DNA of 64,000 nucleotides, from NCBI GenBank assembly GCA_027625915.1, contig JANTQA010000012.1:4114501-4178500 (forward strand). Reading direction: 5' to 3'. The position numbers and the translations under genes were made by a program. The DNA comes from Anaeramoeba flamelloides (Eukaryota > Metamonada > Anaeramoebidae). How positions within the stretch are numbered: the stretch's first letter is position 1; each line of letters opens with the position of its first letter. Below, piece after piece: positions 37,801-49,038 of this stretch. Under the pieces are notes generated by a model. That model was not told the origin of the DNA. It saw only the letters and a list, made by a program, of their open reading frames with translations, and searched no databases.

Positions 37801-40800
37801 GTCTTCTAAATATAATATTTTTCTTAATAATAAATCCAATAAATCAATAAAAAGTTTTTTTTCATTTTGAGAAATAAATAATTTATTTGTTAAATATTGG
37901 ACAAAAATATTTAAACAAATTTCATATTTCTTTTTTTTTTGTAAATTTTTTATTAAATTAAAAAAAAATTTTTCAAAATTTAAATTTTGATAACCAAAAT
38001 AGTATTCCAAAAAAGCTTGGTTTAATTCATTATCTAAATTTTTATTTTCTGTTAAACTGTTTAAAATTAATTTAACTTTTAAATATTTGTCCAAATATAA
38101 ATGTATATTTTTCACGGTGCAAAATTTTAAGGATTTGGATATTAATTTTAAATTAATTTTTAAATTTTTTTTTTGCTTTTGTAAATTATTATTATTATTA
38201 ATATTAAAAAAATAATAAAATAAATTATTGGATGATTCTATTAATAAATTTGAAATTTTTTTTATTTATAATTTCATTATTACTGTTACTATTTAAAAAA
38301 ATATTTTTTTGGATTAAATTTTCACAATTTAATTTAACAAAATCTGAATTGCCCTGGATCGACGATTCTTTGATTAATAATTTTTCTAATTTAGTCCTAG
38401 AATAATTAAAAATTGAAGATATTCTAGATATAATTGGGATATTAGTAAAAAAATTTGTAAATTTTTTATTATTTTTATTATTAAATATTGAGGATGGTGA
38501 ATTAGTTGTTGGTGAAAAATTAGTTTTAATCCTATATTTTTTTTGTTTTTTAAATAATTTTTCCTTTTCAAAATTGTGAATTAATTTTTTTAAAAATTGC
38601 TTTTTAAAAGTTTCCTGTTGGAATTCTAAAAAGTTGATTTGATAACTAAATTCTAAAAATAAATTGATTGCTTGATTGATATGAGTTTTGAATTCTTTTT
38701 TGATTATGATCGAAATTTGATTTTTTTCTTCAATGCTTTTATAATAATAGTTTATTAATAATTTGAAATATTTTAAAAAAATTAAATATAGATTGGAATT
38801 GGTTTTTGAATTGATTTTAATTTGGAAATAACAAATTAATTGTTCAATAATTAAAATTAAATTTTTTGGATTATTGATTAAATATGTATTTAAAATTTTT
38901 TTAATTAATTTGTTTTGATTTGATTTTTTGAATAAATTTTGAAAAAATATTAAATAAATTTCGTTTTTTTCAAATTTCATAAACAATTCATTCAGAATAA
39001 GAGCATCTTTTAATATTTTTTCATCATTATTTTCTTTTTCATTTTGTTCGTTCTCGCCAGTAATTCTATTGTCATTGTTACTCATATAATTATCATTTTC
39101 TTGATCATTCTCGGTAATATTGTCATTCTCGGTAATGTTGTCATTATCTGTAATATTTCTGTTATCTGTGCTATTCCCATTTACATTGTTGGTGTTAACA
39201 TGTGATAATATAAATAAAATAATATATTTTACCCGTTTTTGATTGGAAATGTTAAAATCTTTAATCTTATATTTATTTAATATCTGATTCATTTGTAATA
39301 ATTTCAGTTGTTCTTTTATTTGTTCGGTGTAAACAGTATTTAAATTGATTATTTGTGTGGATAAATTTTCTAAATTATTATCAAATTCATTAAAAGTTCT
39401 TAGAATTTCTAATAAACTTTTGGCCTTGATTTCTTCATTTTTAATAAAAGGAATAATGCCGCAGCAAATAATAAACGTTTCATTTTTGGGGCTAAAGCAT
39501 AAACTTGATATAAGGTCATTTAATGCTTGATCAAAATTTATTTTTCGAGTTTCACTAAATTCTCTAATCTTTGGGAAATGCTTCCATTCGTTTTCATAGG
39601 ATTGCCTCACTAACAGAGAAATAATTTCCCTTGATTGTAAATTTAAGATCTGTTTTATTGAAATATCCATTTCAAATTCAATTCTGAGTTCTAAAATCAT
39701 TGTTAATTTAATTTTTAATCGTTTTGATTGGATTAAATATTGTTGAAACATTTTTTCTTGTTTTTTATTTTCCAAATATTCAAAAATAATTAAATTTTCT
39801 TCCTCTTCTTCATCATTTTCTTCTTTAATATCCCTATTTTGGTTATTAACATTCTTATTCTGTTTATTTTTTAAAAACCTAATCGGTGAAGAAAAAGAAT
39901 TAGCTTTTGAATTATTTAAATTTTTTAGCATTAAATCCAAAAATTCGATCATATTTTGAAGATCTAAATTTGAATCAAAATTAAATTGATTATTTTCAGT
40001 CAAGTATTTCTGGAACAAAGTGAAAAACCAAGTCATAAGTTGGTTTTTCCATTTAATTAATTTGTCATTGTAATTAGTATTCAAAATTGAAATTATGATC
40101 CCTTTAATAAGAAAAAAGCAATCCGAAAAGGAAAAGGAAATGGAGTTTTCAGAAATGGGGAAATACGACAAGATCTTGTTGAGCTCGCAGAATTCTGTGT
40201 TCAAGTGTCTTTGGTAAATAATTAAGGCATCATTAAATTCCTTATTTTCAATTTTCGTTCGAAGTAATATATTTAAATCGATCGTTCGGAAATTTTGCCA
40301 GAATTTGGATTTAAATTTGGGTGTTAATAACAAAAAAGTTGATAATCTATTGATCTGATCACAAAGCAAGAGGGATAATTTTTGGTTGATATTTAATTCC
40401 TTTTTCAATGTATTTAAGATCCAAAATATCCCTCTAAATTTGGGATAACTAAGATTTAAAAACAATTCAATCACAAAATTTGTTAATTGGCTGACATCTA
40501 TTTGATTTAAACTTTTTATTAATTGCGAAAACTTTTCTTCAATGATCTTGAAATAATGTGGATCTTTTTCAATGTCAATTATTAAATATAATAATTCAAA
40601 TATTAAATTTGGTGTCGCGCTTAAATCTCTTTGATTATGAAAATTATAAAATTCAAAGAGTTTATTTGTTTTGTTTCCATTTTCATTTTCATTTTCATTT
40701 TCGGGTTCGTTTTCATTTTTATTTTCTCCGAGATTAAAAATAGTTGAATTTTGATAAATTTCCAAATTACTGTTATTATTAATGAAGCATAAACTTGACT

Positions 40801-41809
40801 CATTGGTAAAGCCTTGGGTTTGGTATTGTTCAAAATCAAATTCTTGTTCATAAACTAATTCTAAATTAGGTAAGGTTAAAAAGTCAATTGATTTTTCCGA
40901 TAATGCAATCACCCAATAACATTTATTTTTCCTTTCTTTTTCTTTTTCTTTTTCTTCTTTATTTTCTTCTTTAATATAATTTTCATTTTCTTCGCTCTTG
41001 TCCGTTGAATTATTAAAGACTGTAAAATTCAAATATTGTTTTGCAGAATTTTTTGATAAAAATGTAAATTTTGAATTATGGTGCTTGAACCAACAATTAA
41101 TAAAATTGTTCGAATCCAATATTATTACAAAGTTCTCTGAAAATTTTATCATTTTAGGATTAAATTCATTATCAAAAACTGGGATCTCGATAACTTTCTG
41201 AAGATCAAAAACAATAGTTTCCTGATCTTTTAATTTTAAAATTACTTGTTCAAATTTGTTTTGGACTAAAAATCCTTTTTCAATGTTGTTTTGTGAAATC
41301 ATAAAATTTTCAATTTTGATCTCATCGAAACACTCTTCATCTAATTCATTATTTTCAAAATTTAGTCCATTAATTAAAAACCCATTTCCAGTTGTGGTTA
41401 ACACAACTATTTCAGATTCTTCGCTTGTTGTTATTACAACAATTTTTTCTTTTTCTTCTTTTGTTTGTTGTTTTGTTTGTTCTTGTTCTTGTTCTTGTTC
41501 TTGTTCTTGTTCTTGTTGATCAATTAACAAATGAGAAGATAACACTTGGAGAGTAAATGGATTTAGAAAATGTATTGCTCCAGATAAATCACTGATAATT
41601 AAAAAATTTTCACATCTTGAATACTCCACATTCACAATTTCATTGCTAAAAGTAACACTTGGTGTGCTCGTTTCATTTTGTTTTTCATTTTCTTTGTAAA
41701 TCAAATTTAATGTGTCACCATCGATTATTAAATAACCATATTTAATTTCATAAAATTTGACGTTTTCATTCTTGGTTGGTGGTAAGAGTGATTGAAAAAC
41801 TAGATCCAT
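34828..41809 (-). CDS. KNTC1: ROD/KNTC1-like kinetochore protein (RZZ complex), two exons
   Basis: Two long frames (exons 41809-38290 and 38237-34828) joined across a 52-base phase-1 intron give about 2,309 residues, close to human KNTC1 (about 2,209). From memory, segments align collinearly with KNTC1: the N-terminal propeller strands near ENFLIISDLSGAIHFLNP; LQMNQILNKYKIKDFN...KRVKYIILFIL (KNTC1 MKKLLRGYGIREVN...MRVVRYIL); ALIGIDIAKLWEEY (SLVGSELASLYQEI); and the Rod_C part LKLASKICLDFKLNDYKYW (VRLVTELCLEYKIYDLQLW) and ETHLALDCLTILP (PAFALACLMLMP). ROD, with ZW10 and Zwilch, recruits Spindly, dynein and Mad1-Mad2 to unattached kinetochores. Oddities: a Gln-Glu repeat at residue ~105-117, a Met-Asp/Asn repeat at ~1,730, and an almost purely Asp/Glu tail at ~2,205-2,280 beyond the conserved domain. 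The start MDLVFQSLLP at 41809 is preferred over ATG 41905, whose extra residues look like untranslated low-complexity sequence. Confidence 0.82.
38238..38289 (-). other. Predicted 52-base intron joining the two ROD frames
   Basis: The first frame ends at a stop near 38,225, while the second frame is open upstream past that point in a different phase. A GT at 38,289 (AATA|GTAACAG) and an AG ending at 38,238 (TTAATAG) remove 52 bases and place the two frames in register. A second donor six bases downstream (GTAATAATG at 38,283) also works, giving 46 bases. This is far shorter than the other introns in the window (about 170 to 4,800 bases). A sequencing indel in the A8 run inside it is the alternative. 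Confidence 0.6.
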
Positions 41810-42299
41810 AGAAATTTCTTTTTTTTTCTTTGTTTCTTTATTTTTTTTTTTGTTTTTTTGATTTAAAAAAGAATAAAAAAAAAAGTAATAAAAATGAAAC
41901 CACATTTTATTATTGGGAGTCAATTTGCTGATTCAAATCGAAAATAATTGACACCAGTTTAAGAGTTGTGTTCTTTATTCTGTTTCAATTTGAATAAGAT
42001 TTTGGAAAATTTATTTTGAAAATTTTCAACGGATACGTAACAACATTTTCTCAAAACAGTTTCTCAAGACCTTTTGTATTTTGTCCCATTGTTACAGAAA
42101 TTTTTAAAAAATAAAAATATTCTTCCTTTTTATTACTTCAATTTTTCTACAAAGAGAAGAAAAAAGCCAAAGTAGATGCAAAAAAAAATGGTAAACACAA
42201 ACACTGTTTGGTTTTTACTTTTTTGTTTGAGAACCGAATAAACATGAAATTCCAAAAAATGATAAATCTAAAATTTTTCCAAATATTTGGGTAAAAAAT

Positions 42300-42445
42300 T
42301 ACCTTTGGGTTAGGTCACTAAATACATCTTTATTTGGCCGATAGGTTAGGTTAGTAAAAAATTGCTTTTTGAGTAGGGTAGGTTAGTGAATTACTTGTTG
42401 AGGAAAATCAAATTTTTGATCGATAGGTTAGGTTAGTAAATTTTG
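42300..42445 (+). repeat. Short degenerate repeats of GATAGGTTAGGTTAGTAAA type
   Basis: Four loosely spaced copies of GGTTAGGTTAGTAAA-like sequence at about 42,306, 42,341, 42,378 and 42,423. The TTAGG core resembles the arthropod-type telomere repeat, but the units are diverged, spaced by unrelated AT-rich DNA and few in number, so this is more likely a local duplication than an interstitial telomere. Confidence 0.5.
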
Positions 42446-42449
42446 TTGA

Positions 42450-43025
42450 TATTTTATTTTGGTTGGTTCAACTCCATGATCTGTTGAATTGTTTTTTGTA
42501 GTTTATCTTTAACAGTTTTTTCTTTGAAAGAGCACTTTCTTCTCAGTGACAACTCAATTGTGGTAATACAGCCTTGTAAATTATACCATGATTTTTTAGT
42601 CTACTTTGAAATCGAAATTTTTCACAATTAATTTTTAATAAAATCAATAACAGATCACTCGATAGTAATTTTTTTAATGAAACAACAAATGAGTCTGGAT
42701 AGTTTGAGAGTTCTTGGATTTTTTTTTTCTTCTTTAGTGTTAAAGTTTTATTTTTTGTTTTGTTTGATTTGCTTAGATTTCTTTTTGTTTGATTTTGTTA
42801 ATGAAAAAAGAGATTTTTTTGTATCAGTTAAAGGAAAAAAGAAAACTTAAATATTTAAAGAAGTTACGAGCGAAAATGAAAGACCTGTAGTGGGCATTTA
42901 AGACCAAGTTACTGAGACAGGTTGATGTTTGTCCAAAATTAAACTTTGATAAATTGCTAACAAAATCTTTATTAAACCCTTTGTGGTTCTTCAATTTTGA
43001 AAAATATGTTACCTTTGCAGAGAAA
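42450..43025 (-). other. Coding-looking frames of an unknown gene or gene remnant
   Basis: On the - strand, two stretches have an amino-acid composition unlike the surrounding noise. About 43,012-42,886 has an acceptor TCTGCAAAG, a frame containing YFSKLKNHKGFNKDFVSNL, and a donor CTACAG|GTCT. About 42,745-42,570 reads IQELSNYPDSFVVSLKKLL through CEKFRFQSRLKNHGIIYKAV to a stop, while an overlapping frame contains CSFKEKTVKDKLQKTIQQIM and stops at 42,454. Phases of these pieces do not join cleanly, and the element at 43,031 begins directly beside the first one. It could be the 3' exons of a gene with distant upstream exons, or a pseudogene. No family was recognised. Confidence 0.25.
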
Positions 43026-43030
43026 AGCCA

Positions 43031-43858
43031 CTGTCATGGAAAAAAAGTGATACACTTATTTTTTGAAAAATTTTAAATATAATTACCAACATAAGTAAAA
43101 CTGATCAAAACCACTAGAATTTTTTGAAGATAATAAGAATCCAAATTGAGATTAAAGCATTTTTAGAATTCTAGTATCTAACTTAGATTTTCTTCATTTC
43201 AATTACATCAAGATCTTTCAAATAGAATATCTTCAAAATCAAATTCTTTATTTTTGATTGTAAAAAGTGGAATAAAGGAGTAAAAAGTAGATTTTTTGGT
43301 AAATTCATATCTGACAAATTACAGCTTTCAGAGATATTCCTTAGTATTTAATCTGAATTATTTTGTGAGTACTTGGGAAGAATTCGATTCTTGTTAAGAT
43401 AAAGCAATTGAGATAATGATCAATTTCTTATTTATAGATTAATCATTGTAAATCAGAATTGAACTTTATTCTTTAAAAAATAGAATTGAATATCAAGATG
43501 AAGGGTTAAAGGCCAAAAGGAATCAATGCAAAATTCAAAGAACTAAATCAAGGAATTCTTATTTTTAAAATAAAATTTAAAATGGCAAAGATAAAAAATA
43601 GTGATATTTCTTCATTTCTATGAAAAATAAGTTTTAAACAAAAAAAATTATTTATAACAGCATTCTCGAGCTATCTTATGGAAATTGAAATCACTGGAAA
43701 ATATCAGTTCGATACTACACTTCTGAAAATGTTTTAATCTCAATTTGGATTCTTATTATCTTCAAAAAATTCTTGTGGTTTTGATCAGTTTTATTAATGT
43801 TGGTAATTAAACTTTTAATTTTTCAAAAATTAAAGTGTCCACTTTTTTTCCATGGCAG
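43031..43858. mobile_element. Element with ~145 bp terminal inverted repeats
   Basis: The left arm (about 43,031-43,170) and right arm (about 43,712-43,858) are inverted copies with roughly 85-90% identity by eye. They begin CTGTCATGGAAAAAAAGTG and CTGCCATGGAAAAAAAGTG and share AAAACTGATCAAAACCAC and GAAGATAATAAGAATCC. The outermost bases (AAAAGCCACTG / CAGTGGCTTTT) are also inverted, extending the ends to about 43,023 and 43,866. The TIR start resembles family B (CTGTTGTGGAAAAAAAGT). No clear target duplication and no transposase frame could be seen. Confidence 0.7.
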
Positions 43859-44799
43859 TGGCTTTTATTTTACAACAGTTAAATATTTTTTTGAGGTAGA
43901 AAACTTTTTAATTTATCTTTTTTTTTATTTGATTTTATTTATTTAAATCAAAAAAAAAATAACAATACTCAATAAAAATCTCAAAAATAATATCCAGCCA
44001 ACAAATATAACAACAAATGATAGAACCTATAAAATCAATCCAAATAATTCAAAAATTCCATTCCCAAGCTTCTATTTAAAGTAATAAAAAAAATAAAAAC
44101 AAAAACAACAAAAAGGGTAACATTATTACGAAAAATAATAATAATAAGAATAATTTTTCTTTTCTTATTTTTATATTTATATTTTTGCTCTTTCACTAAC
44201 AAAGGAGATCCAATCAGCGTATTTTTCTTTTATTTTTTTTTTTAAGAATTTTCTTTTGTTGATCAATTAAGGACTACGTTTCACATTGAAATTCAAGGTA
44301 AAATATGTTCTAATCAGGTTCTAGGTATTGGTAATTTTCACAAAATTTTATACGGCGAGATCTAAGTAGGAAAAAATGTCAAATTTTTCATAAAAAGGTC
44401 TAAATTTTAGTCTCCTCGTATCTCGAAATGACAAAGAACGTTGGCAAAAATTGGCTTTTTGAGAAAATTTCTTGTTATATGAAAGTGCCATACCCTGAGA
44501 CCTTGTTAATAATTTTTTTCTATGTTTTTATGTTATCTTTGATTAGTTTAGAGGGTATGAGCTCTACATATAAAATCCCAAAAATTAGTAAAGTGAAAAA
44601 TTTTTGATGAAAAAGTCTGTTGTTTTACAATCAAGACATTTTTTGAATAGTGTCTACCATAAAGTATTTGGTATTGTATCAAATCCTCTAAAATTCCCTA
44701 TTCCCAAAATGAGAAAGATCATTTTTTCTTGAATGACAAAAAAATTTATTTTTTAAAAACAAAAACTGACTAATTTTTGCAAATTTAATTTCGAAAAGA

Positions 44800-45180
44800 T
44801 CCTTTCATTAAAATAACTTCAAAACCTTTACCACACAAGCCCTCAACTCAATTTCTATTGATACAACAAATTGGGTTTTGAGAAAAATGATCCAAACAAA
44901 AAAAATTTATCAAAAAAGCCCATTAAAAATGCCAAGTATGTTTGGCCTGGATTATGTTATTCCACAAACAATTCGAGGAGACACCCCTCTTAGCCATGGA
45001 TGGGAGATTTAATTTAAGGAAAAACAAAAAGAACCAAAAAAAAATACGCCAAAATCACACTCTCTTTTTAATAAATAATACAGCCGTTCCTGCTCCTACC
45101 GTGAATATTTATAACAACCTGAAATTGATTTTCTATTCTGAAATTTTATTCATGTACAACAAACAGTAAAAGGGTTCTTA
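44800..45180 (+). other. Less AT-rich patch, possible exons of an unidentified gene
   Basis: Around 44,930-45,000 the sequence is markedly richer in G and C. The + frame is open from about 44,812 to a stop at 45,011 and contains NWVLRKMIQTKKIYQKSPLK and FGLDYVIPQTIRGDTPLSHG. A second patch at 45,081-45,169 follows an acceptor-like AATACAG and reads VPAPTVNIYNNLKLIFYSE to a stop. A donor-like CAA|GTATGT is at 44,936. No protein family was recognised. An 11-base TGGATGGGAGA match to 5S rRNA near 44,999 has no supporting structure. Confidence 0.25.
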
Positions 45181-45711
45181 AAGCTCATCATAAACTATAA
45201 AATTTATAATAAAAGATTAAAAATAAGTTTTCCATTTTTTTTTTTTTTGTTTTGGGAATTGACAAACAAATTCATTAAAAATACTTACACTAATGTGGAT
45301 CTTCAATTCCCAAAACTATTAAAATACCAGCTTTTACAATTTAAAAACAAAGATCGAAAAATGAACTTTCAAGTTTCCATGGTTTCTGTGGTTCAATAGT
45401 TTCTTTTCTTGAGAAAATTTAATTTTTATCTTTGTTTTTACAAAAAAAAAATTTTTCTAATGAAGGAATAGAAGTTGAAATTTTTATCTTATGATAGAAA
45501 TTGAATTCTCTATTTCTAAAAACACAACTTTATTATAGACAACCAATTTCTATTTCTTATAAATTTTCACAGTAGGGTTGGAACGTATTAATTGTTTGTG
45601 GAGACAATGTAACAATTCAAAGCAACTCAATGATCAAAAACCATAGACAATACCATCGTTTAGATTTGAAGATGTTTGTTGAGAAGTGTTTTTAATGTAA
45701 AAAAATCGTGA

Positions 45712-45925
45712 TTATTTTTCTTTTTCATTTTTACGATCCTTAACAAGGTGTTCGAGTTCACGTATCTCAAAATTTCTTTTTCATTTTTCACAAAAAAAAT
45801 GACATAAAATGATTTTTTGATCCAAATTGGAGAATATATTAAAGATCCTAACTTTACAATTCAAATGGAATTGAACCAAAAGCTTTTTATACAAATTGGT
45901 AAATACGACACGTAGTTCTTAAAAT
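45712..45925 (+). repeat. Dispersed repeat R1, copy b
   Basis: Same orientation as copy a at 405-625. The shared core AACAAGGTGTTCGAGTTCAC followed by GTATCTCAAAATTTC, then GATTTTTTGATCCAAATTGG, is nearly identical; similarity fades towards 45,925. No ends or coding frame can be defined. Confidence 0.6.
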
Positions 45926-46449
45926 ATAAAATTATCATAATTTTCCAATTTTTTTATTGCTCAACAAATTCAAAATTTTCTTAAATTTCGATTTTTGGTG
46001 TTTAGTAGTCTCTAGGACGTCTAGTTTTCAAGATATTGCCCAAAATCGATTTTTATATACAAATTTTTTAATAGTGATTTTTCACAACTATTTTGGGCAA
46101 TAACTCGAAAAATATAAGAGCCCCCAAAAAAATGAAAAATTGAGATTGTTTTTATATTTTTTATATAGTGACACCCATAGATTAAAATGAATTTTAAAGT
46201 TTTTTTTTTTAATTGTAGGTTTTATTCTATATAAATAATTTAAAATCTTCTACTCCTCACACAGAAAAAACTACTTAGTTACCAGTATTTATCCGAATTT
46301 TGGTACCTTAAGAGGATTTGAATTTTTGAAAAAAAAATTTTTTGAAAAGATTTAAAGGTAAATTCAGGTAGAAAACCTGTATACTTTAATTGATCAAATT
46401 ATATATAAAAATTTTAAAAAAAAATAAAAAAAAAACTATTATTTTAATT

Positions 46450-46530
46450 GATCTTATCAGGAATCGATCTCTGGCTACACACTTTTCAAATTTTGAGATC
46501 TCGGTGCTCTACTGCTGAGATAATGAGTAA
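46450..46530 (-). other. tRNA-like A-box/B-box sequence (tRNA relic or SINE head)
   Basis: Read on the - strand, TATCTCAGCAGTAGAGCACC resembles a tRNA D-arm with an A box, and GAGATCGATTCCTG, about 35 bases later, resembles a T-arm with a B box. Spacing is right for a tRNA. However, the acceptor strands do not pair, the anticodon stem does not form and the B box is degenerate (GATCGATTCC). It is therefore more likely a tRNA pseudogene or the head of a tRNA-derived SINE than a working tRNA. Confidence 0.35.
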
Positions 46531-46737
46531 TTATTGAATATTTTAAAATTATAAAATTCTGAAGATAATAAAATTGAATTTTTAATTGAGTAATTTTTCT
46601 AATATATTTTTTTTTTGAAAAAAAAACTAAGTTTTTATCGATTAATTTTTTTTTTTTCCATTGTAAAAAAATTAACAAATTTAAAATTGAATTGAAAAAA
46701 ACTTAAATAAAAAAATTTTTTTTTGAAAAAAATCATT

Positions 46738-46948
46738 TTAATAGGAAACTCTAGTAAAAATTTGTTTTTAATTTTTTAGCATTTTTTTTTATATTTTTCT
46801 AGTGATTACGCTATCAAAAATTTGAAAAAATGAATATTTAGATAAAATAAAATGAGGTCTAATAATTTTTTTTCAAAATATTGATAATGTGAATTTTTTT
46901 AATGATAAATTAGAAAAAAATGAAATTTTACTAGAGTTTTCCTATTAA
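46738..46948. mobile_element. Small MITE-like inverted-repeat element, 211 bp
   Basis: The left end reads TTAATAGGAAACTCTAGTAA and the right end TTTTACTAGAGTTTTCCTATTAA in mirror image, about 23 paired bases with one extra base. The interior is AT-rich and non-coding. A TA or TTA-type target duplication may be included in the ends but cannot be separated from the repeat itself. Confidence 0.55.
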
Positions 46949-47965
46949 AAAAAAATTTTTTTTAAACATTGTTTTTCAGTTTAAATAAAAATAAAAATCA
47001 TTTTTTTGAGATGTTTAAAAAAAATTTTTTTTATTTCAAAGTTCCCAATTTTTAGTAGTTTAAAAAATATTTTGATAAAATATTTTTATATACATTTTTT
47101 AAAATTTTCAATTTTGAAAAAAGTCAAAAACACCCATTTTAAATACTAAATATTTTCAAAACCACTCACCCTCATAAAGTTTAAATTTAAAAAATTCACA
47201 AAAAAAAATTAAATTAAAAAATTTTTTAAAAAAAATTTTTTGTCGAGATCAAATAGATTTTTATATATCATTTTATCAACTCATATTCACAGTAACTTAT
47301 GTATTTTTATAATTAACTTGGATAAAAGTGAAAAAAAAAAATTTAAAAATTAAAAAAATTAGAACTATTGTAGTTTAAAATATATTATAAATATAAAATT
47401 TGAGTAAATCAAAAATGGGAAAATCAAAAGAGTAGTAAAAAAAATTTCAAAAAAAAATTTTTTTTTAAACCTTAATTTTTTCAAATTTTTTCACCAAAAT
47501 CATATTTTCGATCAAGAATTACCCTAGTAAGATGTATTTTAAAATACCAAAAAAAAATTATTTTGTGTTAAAATATACCTTTTTTAGAAATGAAAAATTC
47601 AAAATTTCAAAAAAAGAATTTTTTTTTGACAAAAAATCTAAAATTGGGAATAACTTCTAAACTAGAGGAGATAAAGAGCTCTAAACTTGAAAAATCAATT
47701 TTTCAGATTATTTTGATTTTGGAACGATGAGTAATTCTCCCAGAGATTGAATATTTGTAAATTCAATTTTTTTCAATTTATACTTGTGTGATATTGAATT
47801 CAAAAGTACTTTTAAAGGAGTAAAAAATTAAGACTAATCATAAGAATAAAAAAAAACTCATTAGATTTGTTAGATCTCAAAAATATATATTTTTTTCCAA
47901 AAGGAATCAAAACATAAGCTCTGATTCAAGATGTTTTATAGAAGAAGTGTTATTGTGTTTTATAA

Positions 47966-47979
47966 CCCCCCCCCCCCCC
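47966..47979. repeat. 14-base poly(C) run
   Basis: Fourteen consecutive C in otherwise A/T DNA, the counterpart of the G tracts at 17,894, 18,027, 57,649 (8 G) and 59,358 (7 G). Confidence 0.9.
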
Positions 47980-48399
47980 AATTTTGTCTTTAATGGTTGT
48001 TTTTTTTTGTTTTATCAATTGTTTCCGCTTTTAATTTAGAGAAAGTAACAAAATTAATACTTCACAATCATGAAAAAAATTTTAAATATTTGCTAATTTT
48101 TGACGTTTTGATAACTTCACTTATAATAAATGCTAAAGGTTAATAAAAGCTCTTGGATCAAAAATTATTTTTTGAGATATTTAACAATTTAAGTTGGAAA
48201 ATTCAATTTTCCAGGTCACAGTAAGATTTTTTTCAAATTTAATAGTAAAAAATTTGATTATTTTATTTTCTCTACAAATAAGAGGTTATTATCATATATT
48301 TTAAAAGCATTCGAAATTTAATTAATAAACTTCAAATGGGTAATCCATTATTTTTACGATTATGAAATTATTTATTGATATAAATTGAAAAAAAATAAT

Positions 48400-48665
48400 T
48401 GTTTTTTGATTTTCCGTTTGTTTTTTTTTTAATTTTTGAAATAAACTGAAATTTTTTTGATTTTCCATTGGGTTTATTTCAAAAAGTAAAAAAAAAAACT
48501 TAGGATACTTTTCGTTAAGTTTTCCAGAATTCAAAAGAATTGAGTAAAATCAAGGATTTTTCTCTCTATTTTGAATTCTGGAAAACTGATGTTAGGTTTT
48601 TTTTACTTTTCTGTATATTTGGAAAATCAATACACTTCACAGATAAAACAGAAAATCTCAAGAAA
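48400..48665. repeat. Dispersed repeat E, copy 1, with internal hairpin
   Basis: The right part, ACAGATAAAACAGAAAATCT then CAAGAAAA (48,639-48,666), is identical to 51,236-51,263. A central hairpin pairs AGTTTTCCAGAATTCAAAA (48,518) with TTTTGAATTCTGGAAAACT (48,570). GTTAGGTTTTTTTTACTTT also recurs near 51,110. Non-coding. Confidence 0.6.
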
Positions 48666-49038
48666 ATATAGGCACTTAACAGCACCCAATGGACACGTTC
48701 AATAATTATCATAAGGATTATTTTTTTCTATTTCAGTTCTATTAGATGAGTAAAACATTTTCAAAACTAATGATTATTAGCTATCAAAGTAAATATCTCC
48801 AGGTTGAATTAAACTATAAGTCATTCTTCAGTTTATTTGGAATTTTTTACCTGAAATGTGACCATTTATCTAGACTAGAGACTTTTAAAAAAGGTGGTTA
48901 TATTAAAATGAATAAATACAATAACCTCATGAATTTAAAGTTCTGGAATTTTAATTATATTGTGAATGAGCTTTATTATTCAAGAGGAAAGGTTAATAAA
49001 CAGTTGAGTTTTGTCTAATTTTTTTTTTTTTTTCAATA

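Noticed and set aside
38115-38115. ROD second frame as a separate gene starting here
   Set aside because: The codon is GTG, not ATG; the frame is open further upstream, and the protein continues the same family alignment as the first frame.
42300-42445. Interstitial telomere repeats (TTAGG-like)
   Set aside because: Units are few, imperfect and separated by unrelated DNA.
44985-45012. Possible 5S rRNA fragment (TGGATGGGAGA)
   Set aside because: Only 11 bases match; neither the rest of 5S nor its helices are present.
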